NCBI GenBank assembly: GCA_958299035.1
Contig: CATQJL010000223.1
Location: 81,671,322 to 81,735,321 of the forward strand
DNA: 64,000 bases
DNA from: Cylicocyclus nassatus
Lineage: Eukaryota > Nematoda > Chromadorea > Rhabditida > Strongylidae
Direction of reading: 5' to 3'
Shown: positions 10,746 to 23,230 of the stretch, in pieces
How the letters are laid out: each line of letters starts with the position of its first letter
How positions within the stretch are numbered: the stretch's first letter is position 1
Position numbers and translations under genes: made by a program
The notes under the pieces: generated by a model
What the model was told of the DNA's origin: nothing
Databases searched by the model: none
The model's input: the letters and a program-made list of their open reading frames with translations, nothing else

Positions 10746-12017
10746 CATATCTAAATCAACCTCTTTTAATCTGCGAATGAGTTTCATAAGTTTACAAAAG
10801 CTGTCGTAGTTCAATGAAAACGAGAAACTGCACTTGAATCTTGTGCAGAAAGTTGCACACGAATATGCTGGTTATTATCGTTAGTGACTGATTGAGTCAT
10901 GACGATCAGAAAGATAGATGTGATTCATAACACGCAAATGCGGACGTATCGGCGTCTTTCGGATAGAGCACTCTCTCGTTTCTCTTATCATCTGCTGTCT
11001 CTCTCATGCACGAACTATTTAATCACACTATGAAACTTGGATGCATCGAAATACCGAAGTACCCATTACTGCAACATCGCAGCAAAAACGAAGCTTACAA
11101 AGTCAAAAACTGAGCTTTTGGAAAATTGGCCATGTTTTCATTTCATTTTCATTCATGCACATAGGTGCGCCAACAAGTAAAACCGAATTGAAACCAAAAC
11201 AGGAAATGCACAGAACAAATAAACAAACTAAATCGCACATTGAAAAGGAGGAAAATAGAACGAGCACCCACACATGGCCACAAGCTCACACTAACCTCAT
11301 CACAAAGCTAAATATAGCTATACCTCCTTTTTTTCCATAAAACCGTAAGGAATAGTGCCAAAGAGATAATACGGAGGATAGAGAATTCTTTACACTGGTG
11401 TTTTCAAGGGTTTCTTTTGAAAACTGCATTCATGCCATGCACTTCTACTTGCGTTCAGTCGTACTACAACGAAGATGTCACAACATTAAAGAGACCTTAC
11501 TCAGAGCATACTCATCCTTTACAAAGAATAGGAGAGTTTTTACATTTTTTTTCTTGCGAAATTGCTGCCAGGAAAAGCATAGCGAAGAGCAACAAGCTAT
11601 AAAATGGCAATGCTCATAACAAGCAAAACAATGCTGGCATGTTAAGTCTAGGAATCATGATATGCCTAATTTTGATGGACGACTATCTTTAGAAGGTCAA
11701 TAGAAAATTAAAATATGGGATGATGATTTGCGCTTTGTACATCGAGTACCCTATAAACAGCTTTACAAATAGTAAATATCAGTGTACGAGACTTGAATGA
11801 GAGGACGTGGGAGAAAATGGGAAGACGGTTGAATCAAAGGAGTACAAATCTGCTCTGATAGAAACTACTATACAACGAAGAAGGAATGTGGTACTTGAAG
11901 CAGTTTCGCCTCTTAAAACTTGGAATTCACGAAATTCCTCAAAAACTTGTCGACGTGCGCAAACAAGCCAGATCTTAGTTGCACGATTTCCTTTTTTGAG
12001 TAATTGCGCAGCAACTG
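10746..12017. other. Non-coding stretch
   Basis: No supported gene. Short open frames at 11041-11340 and 11398-11619 are low-complexity and resemble no family I know. The sequence is AT-rich with no clear splice-linked exons. Confidence 0.4.
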
Positions 12018-12336
12018 CTCAGACAATCGCTGGGGGCAGGCGGGCACCGGAAAAATAGATTGCTGATTTCTCGCATCCCGCTCGCGGATTTTTTGCAAAA
12101 CAATCAGGACTTTTCGGAAGACCGCTTGTTGAGTCAGCAGATTTTTGAGAGACCGCCTGTTGAATTTTTTTCGCTCTTATCTTTTGCAGATATATTGCTG
12201 AATCTCTGAGGAATCGAGAACTCAGCAAGCGGTCTTCCGAAAAGTCCTGATTGCTTTCCAAAAAATCCGCGAGCGGGGTGCGAGAGATCAGCAATCTATT
12301 TTTTCGGTGCCCGCCTGCCCCCGGCGATTGTCTGAG
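12018..12336. mobile_element. Foldback MITE with ~115-bp arms, CTCAGACAATCGC family
   Basis: The two ends are almost identical inverted arms: both start CTCAGACAATCGC(T/C)GGGGGC and continue through AATAGATTGCTGAT, CGCTCGCGGATTTTTTG and CAGGACTTTTCGGAAGACCG before the centre. Arms are about 115 bp around a short spacer containing TTGAGAGACCGCCTG. The same terminus (CTCAGAYAATYG plus a GGGGGCAGGCGG block) recurs at 26709-27293, and a relative without the G-rich block bounds the 5.2-kb element at 16756-21989. No target duplication is obvious. Confidence 0.85.
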
Positions 12337-13486
12337 TAATTTCTTTCGCCCTTCATTATACTCTCATATTACGTAGACGGGTTTTTCTGTGGACGAAAAA
12401 AAGTGGAAGGCTTGTCTCTGCGCTCACAAATTCAAAAAATCTATACAGTCGGGTGAAACGCTATGTATTTATTACTATGGTTACTTCATTTAAAAGGTCT
12501 TTAATCTTTAAAATTGGATTAAAAGCACAAGTTTTCCAAGTTTTCCACGCCCAATGATGTTTACTGCCATTTTTGTTTTGCCCAAGGCTCTATGGTGAAG
12601 GCATTTTCTTGCAAGTTTGAAGAATGACTGCAGTATGGCGTTATGGTGTTGGATATCTGAACAAACAAAGAGGGAAAATCCCTCATCACCGAAAAAAGTT
12701 CATGTACTTTCTTCGTTCGAACCCTCACAAAAGCCATTCCCTTCTCAAGCATCCTTCGTTTTTTTCTGGCAGTATAGTCTTTTACACGATTTCATAGAAG
12801 CAAAGAAAGTTGCTCTGATCAAATCTGCAAAAAAAAATCTTAACGCGACCCAGAAGTGATTGTTTATAATTGTTCTAGAAAAGAGTACCCCACAAGTACC
12901 CCACACTCGAAATTGCCCCATTATAATCTTGGCTTTCTTTTTTATTTCATAAGTTCTCGGCAAATGTGATACAAATTGACGCGAAGAAAAAAAAGCTAAT
13001 GGAAACCTGTGAATTGTAGGCACCAAATGAACTGGAAATAAAAAATTTCACAAAGAAACAAGCGGCGATAATACTAGGACTATTAACTACACCAACGCTG
13101 TAGCCTTCGTATCGACTTCATTACATTGATTATAAAGTGCATTGTTAGAGGAGTAGGTGGACAGGGTTGATAACGATAGTGACAACCATTACAAGCATTA
13201 TCTGTCGCAAGGTCAAATCAGTGACATCAGCGAGATACTTGACCACAAGATCAGGATTCTCGAATTTGCCGTAAATACGCTTTTATAACCCTAGCGTTTT
13301 GTCCGAAATGAGTTTACGGTGATACAATTGAGTTTATATGTACAGCATCGCAGATGACCGCAATTTCAAGGTAAACAGGTATCCACAATAGGGTTAGATG
13401 ATCATATTGGTGTTCATGTCTAATCAGCCATACAGAGAAAAACGAAAGACCTGTGCTGAAAGTGAAGATTAGAAAAAGCTAGTAGC
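12337..13486. other. Non-coding stretch
   Basis: No supported gene is visible. The open frames on both strands around 12560-13030 overlap each other and show no family motif. The sequence is AT-rich and has no clear repeat boundary. Confidence 0.35.
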
Positions 13487-14195
13487 TGGCATACCCGGCT
13501 CCGCCCGGCCCTGTCAAAACACTACGATAAAGTTCAGCATTCCTATTCCTGTACAAAATAACATGTAACCTCTCCCTGTCCCACCTCTACATGTCAACCT
13601 CACCCGACTCCCAGTCCCGAAGCTTTAATTTTGCAAAAATCAGTAAAATCGAAAAAAGTAGTAGATAATTTCGAGAATTAATATCGTAGCCGTAATCAGG
13701 ATGCTCCTTACTCCCAGCCTCGTAGGTCAAAGCTTTGAAGGATCGATAGAATCGACATCGAACAATAACGAAAAATAGCCTACGACACCCGCCCCTCCCC
13801 GAAGTGTATGTGTGCAAAGTTTGGTCCGGATCGCTTCAGAAATGGAATTTTCTATTCGGAACATATTACAAGGCTTATCAATTGAAGTGTTGAGTGCACC
13901 AACATCTTCACTTCCGCGCTCCACCCTGCGTCTCTTCGGCAACACATGCCCTCTAATCACTTCCAATCAATTGAGGCTCCACCTTTTTCACGCTTGCCCT
14001 GGGAAAGTGCTCAGAGGGCATGTTCCGCGGATGAGACGCAGAGTCTAGCGCGAAAATAGAGATGCTGGTGCACCCGACACTTCAATTGATAAGTCCTATA
14101 CGTAAATGCAGACATACAGACAAACAGACATACAGACATGACATACAGACATACAGACATATAGACACACAAACAGGCATTCAGCTTAAAGATGA
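13487..14195. repeat. Interspersed repeat with CCCGGCTCCGCC start and ACAGACAT tail
   Basis: It begins with TAGCTGGCATACCCGGCTCC, contains TTTGGTCCGGATCGCTTCAG and ATGGAATTTTCTATTCGGAA, and ends in an (ACAGACAT)n-like tract (about 14105-14180) and CATTCAGCTTAAAGATGAA. The same modules recur in the palindromic array at 39968-40980 and its tail at 41743-41789. In this copy a foreign segment (13885-14090) appears between the ATTCGGAACAT module and the tail; its two ends carry complementary copies of CTTATCAATTGAAGTGT. This repeat type is common in invertebrates, but I cannot name its class with confidence. Confidence 0.6.
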
Positions 14196-15011
14196 ACAAC
14201 TAAGAAAACAACAAAGCAAAGCATGGTTAAGAGGAGACTAACATACCACGTGATTGGTGCTGTTCAAGCAAAGAGAACAGAATGAGTGGAAGAGAATACT
14301 TGAACAGCTTATGATCGAGAGCGTTCCACTGCACCTGCACTCGGCTGATGAAGCTTCACTTAAGGTTCAAACCTTGAATGAGTGTCATCTTGTCAGATTT
14401 GTTCGCTGTGGTTTTTCAAGGATACTGAGCAGCTTGAGATCATGCTCGTTTGTAGTACTTTTGGATAAAAGCAAAATCGGTATGATATCTTCTGTTTTCT
14501 AGTGTTGATGTCTGTAATTTTTGATTTGGCCGCGATATGACAGTTCAATGCCTCTTGTAACAAAGAGACTTTATAGGTAAAGGACTTCTGGACATTCTGC
14601 ATGCCTTCAGTCTATGTCCTACATTGACAAGACCATAATGGTGAGCAATATTCAAGTAAGGGTCTTGGTCTCTTATATTTAATGAACATTCTGAACAGAA
14701 GTATGGGATCACGAATGCTAAAGTACATAGTTTGATCGGCATTTGGCCTTTGAGATAATTTTAGAGATGTGGGCACACAAGTCAAAATTGTAAGTATATG
14801 CAACACCCAAGTCTTGAACTGGATGGGTACTTAATATATTTACTTGCATGTGAATTGCTTTTTCAAAAAGGGTAATTCGTGTAATTTCTACAAAAATCCT
14901 GGTTACTCATAAATAAGCTTTACCCCGGGAGATAAAATTGAAAAAGATGCTCGAGTTTTGGTGATTTAAGGCAAGCAGGCTAGAAATAGAAAGTTGTGCC
15001 ATAAAATATGA

Positions 15012-15710
15012 AACAGTCAGCGCCATGAACCTTCTGATTGTGAGATCCTCTTTTTAACTGACAAGGGAATGGTCAGAAGTCGAAGTGGCCAAACTAGAGA
15101 AAGCTATATATTATTCGATGCAGTATAAAACGCTGACTTCGGATCTGTCTTCCTTATCTGCTTCCCGCTTCTGTGGACGAAGCTACAAGCGGTTTTATTG
15201 TGAAAAAAAATCATACGTAAAAACAGCGAAATTGAACACATTGTTGCACTTTTAGCTCAGCTACTGGCTTCAAAAATTTTAAGTAAGCTAGCGGCATGGT
15301 TTGGCCCAGCATTGAGGCGAGTGGCTCTGTACGGCTAAATTTTCAATTTCACGCATAATTTCTTAGCAAAATAATGGTCTTTAATGGCTTATAGCTTCGT
15401 CCAGAAAAGCGATAAGCAGGTAAGGAAGACAGATTTAGAGTCAGCGCTTCATGCTGCATCTAACGGTATGCAGCTTGTCTGGAATGGCTACTTCGATTTC
15501 TGACCATTCCCTTGTGAGCAAAGTTTGTACTAATTGAGTTCTTCCTTGGTTACGCTCTGAGGAAAATGCCAAAAATCAATTTTCTTAAAAGATTGACTTT
15601 TTTGGCGGTTTCTCTCAAAAATCATAACATTCTTAAGAAGAGCATGATCAGTACAAACATTGCTTGATTAAAAAGAGGATTCCAGAAAGCTTATGACGCT
15701 GTTTATTTCA
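15012..15710. mobile_element. Nested foldback elements
   Basis: The outer element has inverted arms: CAGTCAGCGCCATGAACCTT with TCCTCTTTTTAA on the left, answered on the right by TTAAAAAGAGGATTCCAGAA and AGCTTATGACGCTG. Inside it, 15062-15514 is a second element with ends CAAGGGAATGGTCAGAAGTC and the complement of ATTTCTGACCATTCCCTTG. The inner element is flanked by TGA on both sides, a possible 3-bp target duplication of the TNA type. Neither has a coding frame. Confidence 0.7.
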
Positions 15711-17452
15711 GATTCTGTGCAGTTTTCCGATTTTTAATTTGCCTAATCACCGAAACTTGGGCAGTGTCCTTTCTCCAATTTTGTCTTCGCGGGTAAACTT
15801 ATTTGAGATTATTCAAGAAGTCTATAAACCACATGAATTACTCTTTCCAATAAAGCAAATTTCATGCAAGTTTATCGTAGTAGAACAAAGTTACGATGAA
15901 CTTTTTGTTTCAATCTACTATATTGTATTGGCTGGTGCAAAAGTAATGCGCGTTTTTCTGACTCTTCTTTATACTCAACTTTTTTTTGGAAAAAACTTAA
16001 CACACTATGAAGAAGCTCTTTCATGCTCTGTCCAATGGTGGTTAGAAATGGCTTCTAGCAACATTCGTTAAGAATTTATAGAGTTTCAAACAACCACACT
16101 TGAAGCCGGAATTCTAACGCATTTAGATACATTTTTAGCCAAGTCAAGCGCGAATGAACGCATTCATTTGAAATCAGCTACAGTATGCAATGAGATTTGT
16201 CTATATTAAACATGCTCCACTGTTTTTCAGAAATTACTCACAAGGAAACGATACTTGGTGACCCCAGCCATGTGGAATGCGATGTATATCATAAGGTGCA
16301 TCTCAAAACGCTAATTCTAAATCTGCCCTCGAAACCTGCGAAACGATCATTTGAAGGCAGTTATGAACCTTTTTTCGTAGAAAATTTGCGTACTTTTAGG
16401 TAGTTAAAATCACCCAATTTGGTCTGTTTTACCGTTTACCGTCTTTTACCATTTGAAACTATTAAGGAGAATCTTGAAAGGTGTAGCGCTGTATTTATAC
16501 CTATCTAAACAATATTCAGCATTTGAAGAGGAAAGAAAAATTTTTATTAATAGTTTTGACCCTCCGCAGTAACGCAGTTTATTCATGGAAAAATAATCAT
16601 AACTCCATCCAGATTATCGTTTCGCAGATATGAAAGGCAGTATTCGAACCAGCATTAAACGGCGCATTTTTTGATATACAAATCATTATGAATGGCCGGG
16701 GTAATCAAGTACCGTTCCCTGCTTAGACTGAGATTTCGGTGCCTGAAACTGTGTACTCAGACAATTCACCGGAACTTCTGCAGGACAAGCAGAACTTGCA
16801 GCGTTTCCGCAGCACTTTCTTAACCATTGAGAAAGTGCACGCTCCAAAGTGCGAGGTTTCCGCAGGAAATTGACGTCACAGCAATCGTAAACCGGCACTT
16901 CCGCAGCACTTTCCATAAAGCGCTGCGAAAGTGCAGTGAGGTTCGCAAGGTTTCCGCAGCACTTTGACCTGCCAGCATTTCCGCAGGACTTTGAGAGCGC
17001 ATGCATTCGCGATTGCGAAATAGCGAACGCAACATCAACATCGCATAGCGCACTCTTTTCTTCCCTACTGTTTCGCTTCTGCCTTTTTTCTTTCTTTCTT
17101 CAATGTTGGCGTAAGTAAACCTACACTCATCCATATTCTAAGTATTCTTTCAGGCATCGGTGCGGATGTGTGAACAACCATCACCAAGCTGCTGGAGTGC
17201 TGGAAAAGAACTCAACGGAGGGACTTTGTCTAAGCACAACGCCGTTGTTCAGGTATGTCGAACTTCTTTGCTTTATGTGCTTTGATTAAAATAATATGTA
17301 ATGCAAGTACACTGGATATAAATAAAGCAGAAGTGATTAGGTAGAAATACATCAAAACAAAGGGGGGGGGGGGAAATGGGTCACCGAATTTCAAAGTGAT
17401 CTACAAGCTCTTGGTGAATATTGAAATAGTTTCAAAAATTTTCAGATCCAAA

Positions 17453-18622
17453 TTGGGTGGGACCAAAAGTACGTTCGCCAGTTTTACAAAAAAAATCATA
17501 ACTTCCTTTCAACTTTATGGATCTCTTTGCATTTATATTCATTCAAGAGAGGAAATCATTCTCTTTACAGCAGTACTTTTTCAAAAGTTTATTCAAAAGA
17601 TTGGCCTTTCAAAACTGGTCACAAATTTGTTTTTCCCTTCCCTGGATCTCCACTCCAAGTCCTTTAATAGACTTTTCCTTCAAGGAATTCCTGAGCAAAA
17701 AAGGCAAAACCCAGGCTCGCGCAAGGGGCGGAGCTTGGGAGGTTGCCAGATCCTTCTTGGCTCGCAGCCAGCTCCTCCCCTTTCCCCCAAGGATACAGGC
17801 GGTTAGGCCTTTGGTTCCTCCTGCTACGCCGCCTCTTTACAGCAGTACTTTTTCCATGAATTGGCATAAAAAAGTTCGAAAGTAGAAGCAACTGAAGAAT
17901 ACTCAAAATTGGCATTTTTCAAGCAGGGTCACCAAAAAAGTCTGAAAGTATTTTTTCGATAGAGAAAGCTATGCTCTTTACTATAGTGCCTTCTCCAAAA
18001 ACAAAAAAGACTGAGAATTAGACGGAAAAAAGAATTCAGTTCTGCGGGAGGGACGGGAAATTCCTGTGAACATGGGTTTAGTGACCTTCTCTTTTTAGTT
18101 GAGAGAAATTCGTGCCAATCGAGAGCAATTTTAATTTTCGTAATAATACCGAGTTTTCGGATCTGATTTTATACGAAAATCAAAATTGCTTCCGATTTAC
18201 ACGAATTTCTTTCAACTAGAAGGAGGTCACAAAACCCATGTTCATGAATATCCCGTCTTTTCTGTGACGTTTTGGGCATTTTTGAGCATGCTCAAAAATT
18301 GCAAAACTGAAGTAATTCTCTTTATTTGCTTCTAATTCTCAATCTTTTTGTTTCGGGAAAAACGCTATAGTAAAGAACATATTTTTCTATCGAAAAATAC
18401 TTCCAGAATTTTTTGGTGACCCTGCTTGAAAAATGCCAATTTTGAGTAATTTTCTTCAGTTGCTTCTAACTTTCGAACTTTTTCATGCCAATTCATGGAA
18501 AAAGTACTGCTGTAAAGAGAATGATTTCCTCTCTTAGATGAATATAAATGCAAAGAGATCCATTGAGTCGAAAAGAAATTATGGTTTTTTAAACTGGCGA
18601 ACGTACTTTTGATCCCACCTAA
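17453..18622. mobile_element. Mariner-like foldback MITE with an internal insertion
   Basis: The ends are TTGGGTGGGACCAAAAGTAC and the complement of GTACTTTTGATCCCACCTAA, the right end being followed by TA. Inverted homology continues inward on both sides (CGTTCGCCAGTTT; GGATCTCTTTGCATTTATAT; AGAGAGGAAATCATTCTCTT TACAGCAGTAC). The left arm is longer because about 260 bp (17583-17842), including a GGGGCGGAGCTTGGGAGG-like block, interrupts it. The centre (around 18120-18190) is a shorter inverted repeat (CAATTTTAATTTTCGTA). Confidence 0.75.
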
Positions 18623-19988
18623 TAATTGTGGTTTTCGAAGGAGGAGTGCTAAAAAAATCGAGGTGGTACAAAAATTGTATCCGCAAAAATTCAACCATTT
18701 CTGATTTTTCTTTTGCTGGAAGTGGCCACATGTCCACGAGCCCAAAAGTTTCATTTTCTCCCTCCCCTCCCTTCAATAAATTACTCGCGCCCCCACTGCT
18801 TTTCGTGTGTCTATCCTTTTCTACTCCTTTCTGCTTTTGATTTTCAAATCTTTTCCCTCTCACAATACCGCACACATCACAAAATAATAATTTTGATTTA
18901 AAGATGAAAAAATTCGAAACTTACGATTCAAAATAACATCGACAAATTCGAAATTAGAGTTTTCAAATAATAGTTTTGAATAATTGAATAAAATAGAAAT
19001 AATGTGGTAGAAATATATCAAAAGAAAGGGGCGGGGCATAATGGGTCTCAAGAATATTCATGGTAGTCTGCGACTGTAGATAATGGAGGATGAAAGCTCT
19101 TCTAAACTCTAAAGTAGTTTGTCTAGGCAATTTTCGAAGGTATGGCTGGCTCACTCCACGCCCCTTTTTGCTAGAAAAGTCGAGGACGTACAAAAACTGG
19201 AATTACAAAAATTCAACCATTCCTAAATTTCCCTTTGTTCGGTGGCTTACGCCCACAAACCCAAATAGTTTTTTGTCCCCCCCCCCCCCTTGAAAAGTTT
19301 CTTGCACCGCCACTGCTTTAATGTATCTATCCTTCTCTACTCCTCTCTTGCTGTTTTAAATGATTTTCTCTATTTTAAATATTTCCTACATCTTCAGCAT
19401 CCGCGCATGTTTATTTTGGAATTGGTGTTTCCAACAGTACCTACCTGAAGTACCTTATAATGGAAGCAAGCTCCAGAGATAAAAGCCGGAGAAGAAAATT
19501 CTCCATTCTAAAAATTTCTGCGTTTGGTTGCAAAACTGAAATTCGCAACGGAAATCGGAGCGTTATAGTTTTTATAGCCTGCTCTTTCTGAATGTGCCAA
19601 GTTTGCGCTGATTGAACCTCTTTATGAAAAGTTATGATTTTCGAAACAAATGCCAGAAAATCATATTCACTCTTTTTTACGGCTTCCTCAAAAACCATGA
19701 CTTTTTCAGAGACGTTCAATCAGCGTAATCTTTGTACACTCAAAAAGAGTAGGTAATAATAGCTATGTTACCGACTGCTCCGATTTTCTGCAAGCAGCTT
19801 TTTGCGACCAAACATGGGGAACATTGAAATGGAGTAATCACCGACTTCGATCTCTGGATATCAAAAAGTGCCTCAGGTACCATTAGAAAGAGCATGTCTT
19901 CCTTCAAATAACATGTGCAGATCGATGTGAAGGAAGAAATTTTCGAATTTTTTGAAAAGGATGGTGACGAGCTTTTGGTTTATTAGTA

Positions 19989-20911
19989 TTAGGTGGTGCA
20001 AAAATAATGAGCGTTTTCTAAGAACTTTTTTCAGGACAACTTTTCTCCATCAAACTTCTTTCTTTGTAAAGGTTTTGCACATTGTTAGAAAGCTCTTTTC
20101 ATGCTCTATCTAATTATGTTCGAAAGGGACTTATGGCCCACTCTGTTGAGAATCTATAGAGCTTTAAATAATCGCACTTAAAACCAGATTTTCGTTGCAT
20201 TCCTCCTGGCCTGAATTTGAGCGCATGAAGATGGTTTATCGAAAATATAGCCTTTATATGTAATGGAAATTGTCTACAAAGTGTCAAATTGTCTTATGCT
20301 TACTTAGCCAAATTTTTTGAAGTTACCTAAAGTGAGATATCGGCGGCTTGAGATGGGTAATGGTTGTGGTTATTTTAGTGCCCATAACTTTCTCTTGTAG
20401 AATGTAGTCGCTCAAACTTTGCTCATCTCTGTAAGCGTGAGGGTAGAAGTCCTATTAGCAGTTTTTGCAAAAACATCCAGCTGTTCAGTACGCAAAAAAT
20501 TAGAAAATTCTATACTTTGGGGTTTTCAGGCCTACTGAAAAAATGCTGAAAAAGTTGATATTTTTGAATTTTGATTTTTCCCTCTTCGCTAATCTTTTTC
20601 CAAGCCCTTTCCATGTACTTTTATACTACTGGCTTGCGGCTTCAAGATAGGCTGCTTAGAATTTATAATAACAAAGTGTGAAAGAGTTATGTTCTGTCAA
20701 AAACAAGACTTCGGAAAAAAACTTTTTTTGTTTTTCAATCCATATCTTTCTGCCCATATGAGATATGAGTATAGCTCAATGTGCGCTGAACTGGGAAAGG
20801 CTTGCTGCATCTGATGGTCCTTATCGCACTTCAAAATGTAGATTTTACGAAAAGTTATAGCAAGTTAAAGTGAAAAATGGGAAAACGCTCATTATTTTTG
20901 CATCAACCTAA
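19989..20911. mobile_element. Complete 923-bp mariner-like MITE
   Basis: The ends TTAGGTGGTGCAAAAATAAT and ATTATTTTTGCATCAACCTA A are inverted and flanked by TA on each side. The inner terminal bases also pair (GAGCGTTTTC and GAAAACGCTC). It has no long open frame. It is the intact relative of the split copy at 15928-22530 and lies within the 16756-21989 element. Confidence 0.85.
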
Positions 20912-22533
20912 TATTATTTTCTAACTATTGATTTACAAAAATTCAACAATAATTTATAATAACTTTCACTTACACATACCTGCCTTAGAGTCTGACACAT
21001 ACCTGTTTCGTGTGGAAAATGCTGGAATATTATAAAACAAAAGTTCTATCGCTCCAAATTCGAAAATTCCAAAAAAAATTCAAGTCGAAGTAAAGCCTTG
21101 ATTTTTGCAGAAAACTCTTGTAATTTTCAAATCTTTTTCAGAGCTTCTCTTGTTGAGATTTCGAAGTTTTCGAAAATTTCAAATAAAGTCCAAATTTGCT
21201 CCGTATTTCTTGGCGAAGAAGCTGTAAAGTGGAACACTTGCGGCAAGGCACATTTACATCAAGAAATTTTAATTAATTCTCATTACAGAAAGGAAGGGAG
21301 ACCGAAGCCGGCTTCAGTCGCGCGGACAAGGTCAAAATGACACCCTATAAGTGGAAACGGTTTATTTCCCCATAGACCATCTTCCCTTTGAAGCGCATAT
21401 TATCCTTTGTGGATGAAATTGTTATTCTTGTTTTATTTTTATTCTTCCATTATTCTTTACTCTTCCATCAGTATAACATTGCTTTCTAATTCTTAATATC
21501 TGCCGATTTTTTCTAATCTTATTCGGTTATGCATATACACTCGAATGCTTCTGTAATTTTATTTATGAACACTTTATTGATCTGTCAGTTTGCAATTATC
21601 AACTTCGGCTTATTGTGATTCTATTGGTACCTGCATAAAACAATACAATGTGCCATTTGCTTTCTCACCAAAACTATCTCGCTGTCTACGTCTCTTAGCA
21701 TCTAGAAAGTCTAGAGGAATTTCCACATCAAAGGAATATTGCCTCAATAAAAAGCGAAACCTAGTATTGGAAAGGAAAACCTATTATCAAAAAGGAAGCT
21801 TGATATGGAAGAAACGGATCGCGAGTCAAATGCGAAAACCGCAAAGTGCTGCGGAACTCCAAACAAAGTACTGCGGAAACCCTGTACCCTGAGATTGCAG
21901 GGTTTCCGCAGCGCTTTCGCAGGATTTCCGCCGGGTCACCTGCGGAGACCCTGCGAAAGCGCTGCGGAAGTTCCGGTCGGTTGTCTGAGTAGTTTTGATT
22001 ATTCTGTGGCCCATAAATTTGTTTTGAAGAAGGCATCGCCAAAGTTTTGCTCATTTTTATGAGCGTAAGGGTGTGTCTCTTGTTGATAATCTTGCCAATT
22101 GTTTAGTTGTTCATTATGCAGAAATTCAAAAAACTCCACGTTTTGGGATTTTGAGGCCTACGAAAAAATGTTGATCAAAGGTGACAATTTTGGATTTTAT
22201 TTGTTTTTTCGCAAATTTTTTTGTCCGAGGCCTTTTCGCCTTCTTCCGTCCTACTGGATCGCGGCTACAAGCCTACTTATCATTTATACCGACAACTTTC
22301 AGGGGATTTGATCAGTTAAAAATGAAGTTTCAAAAAAAACTTTTTTTGCTTATCTATCCATATTTTTCTGACCGTTTGTACTTTGAGTATAATTGTATAC
22401 GTTGTATTGCTAAAGGTTTGCTGCCTCTGATCGTCTTTAACATGATAGAAAATCTAAATTTTTTAAAAAAAATTCTAGCACATCAAAGTGAGAGCTCGCG
22501 AAATGCGCATTACTTTTGTACCAACCTGAATTA

Positions 22534-23230
22534 TTAGGTTGTACCGAAAGTTCGTTCGCACAATAAAAAATTCATAACTTTTGAATTCTCAACGAATTTA
22601 CAAGGTCTAAGTTTTGTATAAGAGAGGAACTCATGTTGCAGAGTACCTGGATTGTTCGTTTGTACAAATGAAGGAGATAGAAGCTAAAAACCAAAATCAG
22701 TCAAAATTTGAATTTTTCGTGTAGGGTCATAAGAAATCGGAAACTTGCAACAAAAATAAGAACAGTCGATATTGTAGGTTCTTTTATCCGTGCTTTCTAA
22801 CATTGCAATGTTTGCGCCGATTGAGCGTCTCTATGAAAAGTTATGATTTCCGAGCAAGCAATACAAAAAGGCGAATTTGACTTATTTTGGCATTTTTCAG
22901 GGATAACATAACTTTTCATGGAGACGCTCAATCGGCGCAAACTTTGCACTGTTGGAAAGAGCTTGTGAAAGGGCCTACAATACTGACTGCTCCGATTTTG
23001 TTGCAAGTTGCCGATTTTTTATGACCCTACACGAAAAATTCAAATTTTGAGTAATTTTGGTTTTGAGCTTCTATCTCCTTCATTTGTACATATTAACGAA
23101 TAGTTCAAGTACAATCGCAAAGAGCATGAGTTCCTCTCTTATACAAAATTTAGATGTTGCAGATTTGTTGAGAATTTAAACAGTTATGAATTTTTGAATT
23201 TGGTGCGAACGAACTTTTGGGACGACCTAA
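22534..23230. mobile_element. Long-arm foldback MITE (697 bp)
   Basis: Nearly the whole element is one imperfect inverted repeat with arms of about 330 bp. Ends are TTAGGTTGTACCGAAAGTTC and the complement of GAACTTTTGGGACGACCTAA, with TA duplications. Matching inner blocks include AAGAGAGGAACTCATG, CTTCATTTGTACA, GAATTTTTCGTGTAGGGTCA and GGCGCAAACTTTGCA. The centre is at about 22880-22890 (AAGGCGAATTTGACTTATTT). A transcript through it would form a long double-stranded hairpin. Confidence 0.9.

Larger units (their letters stand above)
16756..21989. mobile_element. 5.2-kb non-coding element with CTCAGACAA termini
   Basis: The left end reads CTCAGACAATTCACCGGAAC TTC, and the right end is its near-complement GTTCCGGTCGGTTGTCTGAG. 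TA flanks both sides. Subterminal regions on both sides (16800-17000 and 21830-21985) contain many copies of a TTTCCGCAGCACTTT-like motif in both orientations, a pattern typical of foldback transposons. The interior holds at least two further mariner-like MITEs (17453-18622, 19989-20911) and a degenerate foldback (about 19440-19985). I found no transposase frame; the short frames around 17400-17900 and 18365-18900 lie in the MITE arms. Confidence 0.72.
15928..22530. mobile_element. Mariner-like MITE split by a 5.2-kb insertion
   Basis: The left end TTGGCTGGTGCAAAAGTAAT (15928) is answered 6.6 kb away by GCATTACTTTTGTACCAACC TGAA (22510-22530). The left half (15928-16755) resembles the first half of the complete element at 19989-20911 (shared AAGCTCTTTYATGCTCT, TCTATAGAGYTT). 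The right half (21990-22530) resembles its second half (GTTTTGCTCAT--YTGTRAGCGTAAGGGT-like block and GGCCTACKRAAAAAATG). The material between is the CTCAGACAA element at 16756-21989. Removing it leaves about 1.37 kb, plausible for this MITE family. Confidence 0.75.

Noticed and set aside
14100..14175. ACAGACAT repeats, considered as a CRISPR-like or telomeric array
   Set aside because: Simple 8-base microsatellite without spacers; it is the tail of a dispersed repeat.
17396..18900. Several 60-136-codon frames on both strands
   Set aside because: They lie in the inverted arms of a MITE, so both strands give similar open frames; no codon or domain evidence.
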